Assembly: GCF_000019165.1 (NCBI RefSeq)
Contig: NC_010337.2
Location: 1,727,001 to 1,791,000, forward strand
Length of the DNA stretch: 64,000 nucleotides
Direction: 5' to 3'
Source: Heliomicrobium modesticaldum Ice1
GTDB lineage: Bacteria > Bacillota > Desulfitobacteriia > Heliobacteriales > Heliobacteriaceae
Shown here: positions 7,611 to 14,667 of the stretch, one piece after another
Numbering within the stretch: the stretch's first letter is position 1
Layout of the letters: every line of letters starts with the position of its first letter
The notes under the pieces: generated by a model
Database searches by the model: none
Seen by the model: the letters and a program-made list of their open reading frames with translations, nothing else
Told to the model about the DNA's origin: nothing
Program-made: the position numbers and the translations under genes

Positions 7611-7714
7611 TCTTATCAAGAGTTGGTGGAGGGACTGGCCCGATGAAGCCCGGCAACCAGCAGGTTTTTCCTGCATGGTGCCAATTCCTGCAGGGGAAAC
7701 CCTGAAAGATAAGA
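7611..7714 (+). promoter_or_regulatory. SAM-I (S-box) riboswitch aptamer
   Basis: P1 closes with TCTTATC (7611-7617) and GATAAGA (7708-7714). The conserved core is intact: AGAGTTGGTGGAGGGACTGG, CCCGATGAAGCCCGGCAACC, a variable CAGGTTTTTCCTG hairpin, ATGGTGCCAATTCCTGC and GAAAGAT. S-boxes turn off sulfur amino acid genes when SAM is plentiful. Confidence 0.97.
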
Positions 7715-7731
7715 CTTGCCGCGTGGCTGTT

Positions 7732-7768
7732 GACGGTCTTCTCTTTCAGAGGAGGCCGTTATTGTTTT
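7732..7768 (+). terminator. riboswitch-controlled terminator
   Basis: A long hairpin, GACGGTCTTCTC pairing with GAGGAGGCCGTT (7732-7760, some G-T), then a T-run at 7764-7768. Upstream bases after P1 (ACTTGCC, with GGGCAAGT at 7778-7785) offer an alternative pairing. Confidence 0.8.
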
Positions 7769-7865
7769 TCGCGCATAGGGCAAGTCGGAAGCGATGAGTG
7801 CAAAATGCAGAAAGCAAAAAAGGAAATCGTAAAAAACACATGATCAGGATGAGAAAGGAGAGGGA

Positions 7866-9005
7866 ATGGCCATGCACATCGATTCACTGTTGGCCCAGGG
7901 GGGCAACGGCAAAGACGCGGGCACAGGCGCCGTCAGTTTTCCTATCTACCAGTCGGCCACCTTCCGTCACCCGGCTTTGGGAGAAAGCACCGGATTTGAT
8001 TACAGCCGATCGGGGAACCCCACCCGCCAGGTGCTGGAAGAACTGATCGCCAAACTGGAGGGCGGGCGACGCGGGCTGGCCTTCTCTTCCGGATTGGCGG
8101 CTATTACAGCGGTCATCTCACTCTTCGGTCCTGGCGATCACTTGATCCTCTGCGAAGACCTCTATGGGGGGACATACCGGCTGCTGGAACAGGTCTTTCG
8201 TCCCTGGGGGCTGACGGCGGATTATGTAAATACGAGCGACCCAGAACAGGTAAATGCCGCCGTCACCTCCCGGACGAAGGCCATCTTTATCGAGACGCCC
8301 ACCAACCCAACGATGAAGATCACAGACCTACGCGAAATCCGGCGGATCTGTGACGACGGGGGCCTCCTGCTGATCGTTGACAACACCTTCATAAGTCCTT
8401 ATCTGCAACGTCCCATCGAATGTGGCGCCGATATCGTCATCCACAGCGGCACCAAATACCTGGGCGGTCACAACGATGTGGTGGCTGGGCTGGCCGTTGC
8501 CGCCCGGGAGGACCTCGGCGACAAGCTGGCCTTCTATCAAAACGCCTCCGGCGCCGTCCTCGGCCCTTTTGATTCGTGGCTGCTCGTGCGCGGTATGAAG
8601 ACCTTGGGGCTGCGCCTGGATCGGGCGCAGGAGAACGCGAGCGCTATCGCCCGTTGGTTGGCGTCACACCCCGCTGTCGATCAGGTTTACTATATCGGCC
8701 TCGATAACCACCCAGGCAGGGAGGTTCATTTTCAGCAGGCCAGCGGGCCCGGGGGCATGATCTCTTTTACCCTGCATGACGCCGGAAAAGTCCCGGAGGT
8801 GTTGTCACGGATTCAATTGATCTCTTTTGCCGAAAGCCTGGGGGGCGTCGAGTCGCTGCTCACCTTTCCGGCCCGCCAGACCCACGGCGATATCCCCGAG
8901 GACATCCGCCGGCGCTGCGGCGTCACCGACTGTCTGCTCCGGTTGTCCGTCGGGATCGAAAACGTCCACGATTTGATCGACGATTTGGCCCAGGCCTTGG
9001 CCTAA
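7866..9005 (+). CDS. PLP-dependent trans-sulfuration enzyme (cystathionine gamma-synthase/gamma-lyase family)
   Basis: 379 aa Cys/Met metabolism PLP enzyme. Seen: YDYSRSGNPTR-like FDYSRSGNPTRQVLE, the phosphate-binding SSGLAAI, ETPTNPTMKITDL, DNTFISPYLQRP and the PLP lysine in HSGTKYLGGHND. Behind the SAM riboswitch, with a second paralogue 17 bases downstream, it most likely makes cystathionine (gamma-synthase) or works as gamma-lyase; family members cannot be told apart reliably by eye. ATG 7866 has AAGGAGAGG upstream. Expression should be repressed by SAM through the S-box. Confidence 0.9.
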   Translation: MAMHIDSLLAQGGNGKDAGTGAVSFPIYQSATFRHPALGESTGFDYSRSGNPTRQVLEELIAKLEGGRRGLAFSSGLAAITAVISLFGPGDHLILCEDLYGGTYRLLEQVFRPWGLTADYVNTSDPEQVNAAVTSRTKAIFIETPTNPTMKITDLREIRRICDDGGLLLIVDNTFISPYLQRPIECGADIVIHSGTKYLGGHNDVVAGLAVAAREDLGDKLAFYQNASGAVLGPFDSWLLVRGMKTLGLRLDRAQENASAIARWLASHPAVDQVYYIGLDNHPGREVHFQQASGPGGMISFTLHDAGKVPEVLSRIQLISFAESLGGVESLLTFPARQTHGDIPEDIRRRCGVTDCLLRLSVGIENVHDLIDDLAQALA

Positions 9006-9022
9006 AAGGAGCGAACTGAAGG

Positions 9023-10183
9023 ATGAGTCAGGAAAGGAAACCCCAACTCTCCACCCTTGTCGTCCATGCCGGAACGGATCGGGGGCAATGGACCGGCGCA
9101 GCCTCAGTGCCGATATATATGGCTTCCACCTTCCATCAACGGGATATCGACGAGGGTCAGGTCTATGATTACTCCCGCTCAGGCAATCCGACCCGCCATG
9201 CTGCGGAAGAGGCGATCGCCTGCTTGGAAGGCGGAACGCGCGGTTTTGCTTTCGCTTCGGGGATGGCCGCTATGTCGACCTGCCTGGCCTTGTTCAGCGC
9301 AGGCGATCACCTGATCGTCGCGCAGGACATCTACGGTGGAACCTACCGCATCCTCGACAAGGTGTGGACCCGCTTCGGCGTGGAGACCACCTTCGTCGAC
9401 ACGACCGATCTGGAGGCGGTGATAGCGGCGGTCCGGCCGAACACGCGGGGGTTGATCCTGGAGAGCCCCTCCAACCCGACCTTGGCTGTCACCGATCTGG
9501 CCGGATGCGCCGCCCTGGCCCGGGAGCGGGGCTGGTTGACTATCGCCGACAACACCTTTATGTCGCCTTGCCTCCAAAAGCCTCTGGAGTTGGGGATCGA
9601 CATCGTCGTGCACAGCGCCACCAAGTTCCTCGCCGGACACAGCGATCTGATCTCCGGTTGTGTCGTCGTCGGCGATGAAGAACTGGGCAAACGGATCGGC
9701 TTTTTGCAGAACGCTTTCGGCAACATCCTCAGCCCCCATGACAGTTGGCTCTTGTTGCGGGGCATGAAGACCCTGGCCGTTCGCATGGCCGCCTCCCAAC
9801 AGGGCGCCCGCCAACTGGCCGCTTTTTTGAACAACCACCCGAAGGTGAGCCGTGTCTATTACCCCGGACTGGACAACCATCCCGGCTATGGGATTCACAA
9901 CCGGCAGGCGAGCGGCCCCGGCGCTGTCCTCTCCTTTGATCTTGGCTCTAGAGCCGCCGTAAAACAGTTCTTTTCGCGAGTCAAACTGCCTATCGTCGCC
10001 GTTAGCTTGGGCGGGGTGGAAAGCATCCTCTCCTATCCGACCACCATGTCTCATGCAGCCATGGAACCGGAGGAACGGATTCGCCGGGGGATTGGCCCCG
10101 GTCTGATCCGGCTTTCCGTCGGTCTGGAGGATCCCGACGACCTGCAGGCTGATCTGGCGGAGGCGCTGGACGGGCTGGAATAA
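9023..10183 (+). CDS. PLP-dependent trans-sulfuration enzyme, second paralogue (cystathionine beta-lyase-like)
   Basis: 386 aa, same fold and motifs as the preceding gene: VYDYSRSGNPTRHAAEEAIA, ASGMAAMS, ESPSNPTLAVTDL, DNTFMSPCLQKPLELG and PLP lysine in HSATKFLAGHSDLI. ATG 9023 has AAAGGAG about 12 bases upstream. With its neighbour it forms a two-gene operon under the S-box, consistent with a gamma-synthase/beta-lyase pair converting cysteine to homocysteine. Which gene has which role is inference. The SLGGVESILSYPTTMSHA stretch is shared by lyases and synthases. Confidence 0.9.
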   Translation: MSQERKPQLSTLVVHAGTDRGQWTGAASVPIYMASTFHQRDIDEGQVYDYSRSGNPTRHAAEEAIACLEGGTRGFAFASGMAAMSTCLALFSAGDHLIVAQDIYGGTYRILDKVWTRFGVETTFVDTTDLEAVIAAVRPNTRGLILESPSNPTLAVTDLAGCAALARERGWLTIADNTFMSPCLQKPLELGIDIVVHSATKFLAGHSDLISGCVVVGDEELGKRIGFLQNAFGNILSPHDSWLLLRGMKTLAVRMAASQQGARQLAAFLNNHPKVSRVYYPGLDNHPGYGIHNRQASGPGAVLSFDLGSRAAVKQFFSRVKLPIVAVSLGGVESILSYPTTMSHAAMEPEERIRRGIGPGLIRLSVGLEDPDDLQADLAEALDGLE

Positions 10184-10221
10184 GAGCAAGAAAAAATCTA
10201 AGGTACATACAAAAATGGTGA

Positions 10222-10250
10222 TTGACAGATGTCCCGCCAGCCTTTAATAT
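10222..10250 (+). promoter_or_regulatory. strong sigma-A promoter of the cysK leader
   Basis: Consensus TTGACA (10222-10227), exactly 17 bases, then TAATAT (10245-10250). Transcription should start near 10257. Confidence 0.8.
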
Positions 10251-10256
10251 CATAAA

Positions 10257-10357
10257 TGTAAATCGAAAAACTCGGGATTAACCAAACGCTAACCGGATAG
10301 ACCGGAGGCCGAGGCGCTTCGATTCAATCGTGGAATCGAAACCCTTGGCCTCTTTTT
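10257..10357 (+). ncRNA. compact cis-regulatory leader (candidate riboswitch or attenuator)
   Basis: About 100 bases between a consensus promoter and a strong terminator. The first half can form CTCGG (10271-10275) with CCGAG (10309-10313) around a CCGG-ATAGA-CCGG hairpin (10293-10305). The same CCGAG bases are also part of the terminator stem (10306-10314), so the two structures exclude each other. I cannot match it to a known riboswitch class. It precedes cysK by 240 bases. Confidence 0.55.
10306..10357 (+). terminator. terminator in the cysK leader
   Basis: AGGCCGAGG/CCTTGGCCT outer stem (10306-10314 with 10343-10351) stacked on a perfect 8-bp TTCGATTC/GAATCGAA stem, followed by TCTTTTTG. 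Confidence 0.9.
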
Positions 10358-10378
10358 GTCTTGGTAAGGGGGAGTGGT

Positions 10379-10552
10379 ATGGACTGTATCTTGATTACCC
10401 GGGCAGCTATAGCGAGGCGGTACATGCCGGTCGGGGCAACGGATGAAGGAGCTTTCAAAAACCTACGGAAATATAGGTATATCCATAATCGGTGTATCCT
10501 TCACAGGTGTTTTGTTAAGCGGTGCGAGGCGTCGCGCCGGACATGCGGTTAG
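10379..10552 (+). CDS. possible small ORF in the cysK leader
   Basis: 57 codons from ATG 10379 with AAGGGGGAG 5 bases upstream. The product (MDCILITRAAIARRYMPVG... with several Cys and Arg) resembles nothing I know and has no clear domain, so translation is uncertain. It ends 45 bases before cysK. It might only mark untranslated leader sequence. Confidence 0.2.
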   Translation: MDCILITRAAIARRYMPVGATDEGAFKNLRKYRYIHNRCILHRCFVKRCEASRRTCG

Positions 10553-10597
10553 CGATGTGAATGAATGAGACAGAAGAATTTGAGGAGGATGTTTTCC

Positions 10598-11527
10598 ATG
10601 GCCAAAATCGCCAACAATATCACTGATCTGATCGGTAAAACCCCCTTGGTGCGGCTGAACCGAGTGACCGAAGGGCTGGAAGCGGATGTGGTCGCCAAGC
10701 TGGAGTACTTCAATCCCGGCGGCAGCGTCAAAGACCGCATCGGCTACGCCATGATCAAAGATGCCGAAGAAAAAGGGCTGCTCCATAAAGACTCGGTGAT
10801 CATCGAGCCGACCAGCGGTAACACCGGCATCGCCCTCTCCTTTGTGGCGGCCACCCTCGGCTACCGGGTCATCCTGACCATGCCGGAGACATTCAGCATC
10901 GAGCGCCGGAACCTGCTCAAGGCCTACGGCGCAGAGTTGGTGCTCACCCCTGGAACGGAAGGGATGAAAGGCGCTGTGCGCCGGGCAGAGGAGCTGGCCG
11001 CCCAGATCCCCAACGCCTTCATTCCCCAGCAGTTCAACAACCCCGCCAACCCGAAAATTCACCGGGCTACCACTGCCGAGGAGATCTGGGCCGATACGGA
11101 CGGAAAAGTGGATATCCTCGTCGGGGGCGTCGGCACTGGCGGAACCATTACCGGTGTGGGAGAAACGCTGAAGGCGCGCAAACCCGGTCTCCAGGTCATC
11201 GCCGTAGAGCCTTTTGACTCGCCCGTCCTGTCCGGCGGTCAACCGGGTCCCCACAAGATTCAGGGCATCGGACCTGGCTTCGTTCCCCAGGTGCTGAATC
11301 TGGAGGTTGCCGACGAGATCTACAAGGTCCGCAATGATGAGGCCTTTGAGACGAGCCGGCGGATCGCTCGGGAGGAAGGCATCCTCGTAGGGATCTCCTC
11401 CGGGGCCGCAGCTTACGCAGCCCTGCAGATCGCCAAGCGGCCGGAAAACGCCGGCAAGCTCATCGTGGTCGTACTGCCCGATACAGGGGAACGTTATCTG
11501 AGCACCCCCCTCTTCCAGGGAGCGTAA
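10598..11527 (+). CDS. cysK: cysteine synthase A (O-acetylserine sulfhydrylase)
   Basis: 309 aa. It makes cysteine from O-acetylserine and sulfide using PLP. The PLP lysine lies in [15 protein letters not shown], the substrate loop is [10 protein letters not shown], the phosphate-binding glycines are [12 protein letters not shown] and the C-terminal [11 protein letters not shown] is typical. The frame opens upstream at 10565, but ATG 10598, preceded by TGAGGAGGAT, gives the normal N-terminus [20 protein letters not shown]. Transcription probably comes through the regulated leader at 10257. It lies downstream of two trans-sulfuration genes and upstream of a YezD-type gene, making one sulfur-assimilation block. 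Confidence 0.95.
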   Translation: MAKIANNITDLIGKTPLVRLNRVTEGLEADVVAKLEYFNPGGSVKDRIGYAMIKDAEEKGLLHKDSVIIEPTSGNTGIALSFVAATLGYRVILTMPETFSIERRNLLKAYGAELVLTPGTEGMKGAVRRAEELAAQIPNAFIPQQFNNPANPKIHRATTAEEIWADTDGKVDILVGGVGTGGTITGVGETLKARKPGLQVIAVEPFDSPVLSGGQPGPHKIQGIGPGFVPQVLNLEVADEIYKVRNDEAFETSRRIAREEGILVGISSGAAAYAALQIAKRPENAGKLIVVVLPDTGERYLSTPLFQGA

Positions 11528-11573
11528 TCATCGTTAGGAAAAGACACTATTTACTCAGCAAAGACATTGCCTA

Positions 11574-11603
11574 TTGACAATAGATTCCTGTCCGTCCTAT
11601 ACT
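11574..11603 (+). promoter_or_regulatory. sigma-A promoter of the YezD-like gene
   Basis: TTGACA (11574-11579), 18-base spacer, TATACT (11598-11603). Confidence 0.75.
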
Positions 11604-11662
11604 CACCTTAAATCAAAGCAATCAAGTCGGATTAGTAAAGATTGGATTAGGGGGGTATAGGT

Positions 11663-12061
11663 GTGGTAAAAAGAAGCGAACTGAGGAACGCCCAGGAACC
11701 GCTGTCGATCCCCCAGGAGGTTCTGGCGCGGATCGAGAAGGAAATCTGTGCCATGATTTTCGGCACGGTGACACTGGTGCTGCAAGATGCTCACATCATC
11801 CAGATGAACAAACTGGAGAAGATACGCTTCGACTCTGACGAGGCGCTAAAGGGAGCCAGACCGGCAACTCCTGAAACCAATTCCGGAACGGCGCAGGGGC
11901 AGGGACTATCGTCTCTGCGCCGGCGCATCATCGAAGCCATCGGCGGACTCCGCCACGGCGAGGTTGTCATCGTCATCCAAAAAGGCCGGATCGTTCAGAT
12001 CGAACGGACGGAGAAACGCCGCTTCCCGCTGCTTGAAGGGCTGTACGGCGACGGGATCTAA
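11663..12061 (+). CDS. tandem YezD/DUF2292 protein
   Basis: 132 aa, GTG start behind GGGGGGT. It contains two copies of the short YezD/DUF2292 unit: residues about 17-55 (RIEKEICAMIFGTVTLVLQ, then HIIQMNKLEKIRF) and about 84-122 (RRRIIEAIGGLRHGEVVIVI, then RIVQIERTEKRRF). A 30-residue Ser/Pro/Gly-rich linker separates them. B. subtilis YezD is a single unit of about 55 residues and is often found beside sulfur-assimilation genes, as here beside cysK; its function is unknown. The duplicated architecture may mimic a homodimer. Confidence 0.75.
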   Translation: MVKRSELRNAQEPLSIPQEVLARIEKEICAMIFGTVTLVLQDAHIIQMNKLEKIRFDSDEALKGARPATPETNSGTAQGQGLSSLRRRIIEAIGGLRHGEVVIVIQKGRIVQIERTEKRRFPLLEGLYGDGI

Positions 12062-12111
12062 AAACATACAAAAACATACAGGAGGTATCACGCTGAGTAA
12101 GCGTCAAAAAG

Positions 12112-12242
12112 GCCCCACCTTGTTTCCAGGGTGGGGCTTGAATTATGCTTTCTTTGTTGCCAAGGGACGCCGAAGGCGGCCCTTGGCCTTAACAGGTGCC
12201 GGTCGGTATGCGATCCGCCAGAAGGCGGTGACGGCGGATCGC
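12112..12242 (+). terminator. three consecutive hairpins between convergent genes
   Basis: GCCCCACC/GGTGGGGC (12112-12137), GCCAAGGG/CCCTTGGC (12159-12187) and a perfect 10-bp GCGATCCGCC/GGCGGATCGC (12210-12242). None has a long T-run; together they likely serve both converging transcripts. Confidence 0.55.
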
Positions 12243-12251
12243 ATTGGTCTC

Positions 12252-12938
12252 TTAGCCGTTCATCTGCGACCACCACTTGCTGTGCCGGTGCCGGGCGTAT
12301 TCGGCGTCGATGAGCCCGCTGAACATGCCGGGCAGGAGATTCCGGTTCGCCGGGATAGCGAAGGCGAGCAGGTGGGCGATAATGCCGATCAGCAACAGCA
12401 TTGAGGTCAGGGTGTGCAACAGCGTCGAAAGGTAGATGAGCGATTCGGACATCTCGACGCCCGGGATGTTTTTGACCACCTTGATGATTCCTGTGACGAT
12501 CAAGGCGATCACGTTCACCGCGATAAAGGCGTAGGCCAGGCGCTGTTCGGCTAGGTATTTTTCCGAGGGCGGTTCTTGCCCGCCTGTGAACATGGCCTTG
12601 ATGATCAGCCAGGACTCGCCGAGATCGCCCTGTTTCGGCAAGATGTCGAATTCTCGCCGGGCGATATGGTAGGTGAGGTGAAAGAAGACGATGAACATGA
12701 GCAGGATGGCGCCGGCATAGTGCATGTTCAGGGTGATTTCATAGTTGCCTGACCAGGCCATGCCGGGGACCTCGGTGAGCATATAGCGTTTGTAAAGGGG
12801 CATTTGCCCGAAGCCGGAAAAGAAGAGGGAGAAGATGGAGAAGGCTGCCGTCCAGTGGACAAAACGGGGAATCAGGCCGTGGCGGCGCACCTTGCCGGAG
12901 ACAGGGAAATTCTTCGACATTTTTTCCGCCATCGTCAT
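12252..12938 (-). CDS. formate dehydrogenase-type cytochrome b subunit (FdnI/FdoI-like)
   Basis: 228 aa membrane protein. Four hydrophobic helices are visible (AAFSIFSLFFSGFG, AGAILLMFIVFFHLTYHIA, LAYAFIAVNVIALIVTGII, LLHTLTSMLLLIGIIAHLLAF), with His residues inside or near them suited to heme b (RFVHW, MHYAG, FFHLTYH, LLHTL). These proteins pass electrons from an Fe-S subunit to quinone. The gene overlaps the upstream Fe-S subunit by 4 bases (translational coupling). No molybdopterin catalytic subunit is adjacent. Confidence 0.85.
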   Translation of the reverse strand: MTMAEKMSKNFPVSGKVRRHGLIPRFVHWTAAFSIFSLFFSGFGQMPLYKRYMLTEVPGMAWSGNYEITLNMHYAGAILLMFIVFFHLTYHIARREFDILPKQGDLGESWLIIKAMFTGGQEPPSEKYLAEQRLAYAFIAVNVIALIVTGIIKVVKNIPGVEMSESLIYLSTLLHTLTSMLLLIGIIAHLLAFAIPANRNLLPGMFSGLIDAEYARHRHSKWWSQMNG

Positions 12939-13921
12939 TCCTCTCCCTTCATGGTGCGGTAGGCGACGACACCGGCGGCGATGACGCCGGCCACCGGGGC
13001 GATCATCATGCCGGTGACCTTGCCGTTGGCGCTGTCCATGATGTTTTTGGCGTTGACCGGCATGGCAGGGCGGCCCGGTTTCCCATCGACTGCCTGCTCC
13101 TTCATCGCCCGGTCGATGGCTTCAAAGGGCACGGCAGAGACGTAGAATGTGGAGGTGCCGCCGTTTTCCTTCTCGCCGTAGATGTGGCCGCCGATCTGGC
13201 GAGCCCGCTCTTGGGCCTTTGCCAGCATCTCGCTTTTTTTCCCGAAGGAGATGGCCTTGTTCGGGCAGGCATCAACACAGGCCGGCGATTCGCCCCGGCG
13301 GATGCGGTCGATACAGAGGTCGCACTTGTACATGACGCCGCCGCCGGCGTATTTGGGCAGCACTTTCATATAGAGACCTACGCCGGCCTGGCGGGCCGGA
13401 ATGCCCCAGGGACAGACGTCGCGGCACTTGGCACCGCCGAAGCAGAGGTCCTTGTCGATGACGACAGGTCCTTCGGGCTTTTTTGTCTGGGCGCTGAAAG
13501 GGCAGATGTCGGCGCAAGGGGGATTGTCACAGTGCATGCAACGGCGCGGCACATAGACGTCCTGCTCTTTCCCCTCATGCTGTACCGTCACTTTTTGCAC
13601 GTAGGTCCAGTTATAAGGTGTGAGCCGGTTGGTCACTTGCCGCTTATCTGACCAGTCTTCATGCTTGTTCTGGGGCCAGTAATTCTCGATCGGCTTTTGC
13701 GGCTCCGGGAAACGGGATTGGTTTTTTTGGCGGCAGGCGCTGACGCAACGAGGCGTCTGTTCACCGGCGCACCCATCGCAGCGAGTCAGGTCGATCATCG
13801 TTCCCACAGCGTCGGCGTCGGCAAAGGCCGGTCCCTTCGGCCCCAAGGTCAGTACGCCGGCGCCGGCGACGCCGGAGGCGATAGCGCGTCGAAAAAAAGT
13901 TCTCCGGCTGACATCGGTCAT
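12935..13921 (-). CDS. Tat-exported 4x[4Fe-4S] electron-transfer subunit (FdnH-like)
   Basis: 328 aa. The N-terminal twin-arginine signal (SRRTFFRRAIASG, then a hydrophobic stretch ending AFA) predicts export, with a C-terminal membrane anchor (MMIAPVAGVIAAGVVAY). Ferredoxin-type Cys clusters follow: CDGCAGEQTPRCVSAC, CMHCDNPPCADIC, CFGGAKCRDVC and CDLCIDRIRRGESPACVDAC. This is the layout of FdnH, which links a periplasmic molybdoenzyme to cytochrome b. It is transcribed with the cytochrome b gene from a promoter at 13981-14010. The catalytic partner is not in the operon, so the electron donor is unknown; it need not be formate. Confidence 0.85.
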   Translation of the reverse strand: MTDVSRRTFFRRAIASGVAGAGVLTLGPKGPAFADADAVGTMIDLTRCDGCAGEQTPRCVSACRQKNQSRFPEPQKPIENYWPQNKHEDWSDKRQVTNRLTPYNWTYVQKVTVQHEGKEQDVYVPRRCMHCDNPPCADICPFSAQTKKPEGPVVIDKDLCFGGAKCRDVCPWGIPARQAGVGLYMKVLPKYAGGGVMYKCDLCIDRIRRGESPACVDACPNKAISFGKKSEMLAKAQERARQIGGHIYGEKENGGTSTFYVSAVPFEAIDRAMKEQAVDGKPGRPAMPVNAKNIMDSANGKVTGMMIAPVAGVIAAGVVAYRTMKGEE

Positions 13922-13980
13922 TCGGGCTCACTCCTTGATGTGCACAATCAGGGCGCCCTGAGAGGGCACTCGCTACCACT

Positions 13981-14010
13981 AATCTACCCTATAGGGGTAT
14001 AACGTGTCAA
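13981..14010 (-). promoter_or_regulatory. promoter with palindromic operator for the FdnH-like operon
   Basis: On the minus strand: TTGACA (14010-14005), 18 bases, TAGATT (13986-13981). The spacer holds an inverted repeat TACCC-TATAG-GGGTA (13985-13999). Its half ACCCCTATA recurs at the PadR gene promoter. Confidence 0.6.
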
Positions 14011-14066
14011 TGGAATCGAAAGCAGGCACAAAAAATTCCGCTCGTAGAGCGGAGTTGCCACATCGT

Positions 14067-14489
14067 TCAACCGATGTCCTGCTTATTTTCCTTTTGAGGG
14101 AATTGGTCAAAGTGGCTGCGGTAACGGAAGAGGAAGTCATCGAGGGCGCTGCGGTGTCGCGCGATTTCCCGGGCCCATCTATGCAATGTCTCGACACCTT
14201 TGTCGGTCAACTCGTAACAACGCTTGGCCGGACCGCTCTCCCCGGTCTGCCATCTGGACTGCACCAAATGATCTTCCTCCATCCGGCGCAGGGTGCGGTA
14301 GATCAAGGCGGGGTCGGTGGGTCCGTCTAATAGCACCAGTTCGCCGATCCGCTCCATCAGTTCATAGCCATAGGATGGCTTCTCCGAGAGCAACAGGAGC
14401 AACGCCGGTTGGACGAAGCGGTTGATGCGGCCGACTGTGTAAGGGAGGGAGTTCACCTCCGCTTGACAAGAATCAACAAGCCGGGACAT
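14067..14489 (-). CDS. PadR-family transcriptional regulator
   Basis: 140 aa. The winged-helix PadR core is visible: LLLLLSEKPSYGYELMERIG, TDPALIYRTLRRMEEDHLV, SGPAKRCYELTDKGVETL, followed by a short dimerisation helix. PadR proteins repress promoters in response to small molecules. It lies 145 bases upstream of the FdnH-like gene on the same strand, and both promoters carry ACCCCTATA, so it probably regulates itself and that operon. The start has AAAGGAG 10 bases upstream. An effector cannot be guessed. Confidence 0.85.
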   Translation of the reverse strand: MSRLVDSCQAEVNSLPYTVGRINRFVQPALLLLLSEKPSYGYELMERIGELVLLDGPTDPALIYRTLRRMEEDHLVQSRWQTGESGPAKRCYELTDKGVETLHRWAREIARHRSALDDFLFRYRSHFDQFPQKENKQDIG

Positions 14490-14534
14490 AACCCATGGTC
14501 TCCTTTCGAGCAGATCACAGGGGAATAGACCCCC

Positions 14535-14570
14535 ACCCCTATATTATGATCATCCGACAGGAGATGTCAA
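14535..14570 (-). promoter_or_regulatory. padR promoter with candidate operator
   Basis: Minus-strand TTGACA (14570-14565), 18-base spacer, TAATAT (14546-14541). The motif ACCCCTATA (plus strand 14535-14543) overlaps the -10 region, as expected for autorepression. Confidence 0.6.
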
Positions 14571-14624
14571 AAAGGGGATTAAAAAAAATGTTGCAAACTT
14601 TACGCAAAAGTTGCAAAAAAGGTA

Positions 14625-14653
14625 TTGCATGTGGAAACTATCGCATGTATAGT
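14625..14653 (+). promoter_or_regulatory. sigma-A promoter, probably the original rex promoter
   Basis: TTGCAT (14625-14630), 17 bases, TATAGT (14648-14653), reading rightward and ending 14 bases before the insertion sequence. With the element removed it would sit about 100 bases from the rex start. Confidence 0.6.
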
Positions 14654-14667
14654 TAAATTACAGATAG

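Noticed and set aside
12081-12404. Strong AGGAGGT followed by CTG at 12094 opening a long frame
   Set aside because: The frame runs through three terminator-like hairpins into the antisense of the cytochrome b gene, and the product shows no domain.
14581-14625. Rex operator upstream of the insertion sequence
   Set aside because: TTGCAAA repeats are present, but they do not fit the TTGTGAAnnnnTTCACAA-type palindrome.
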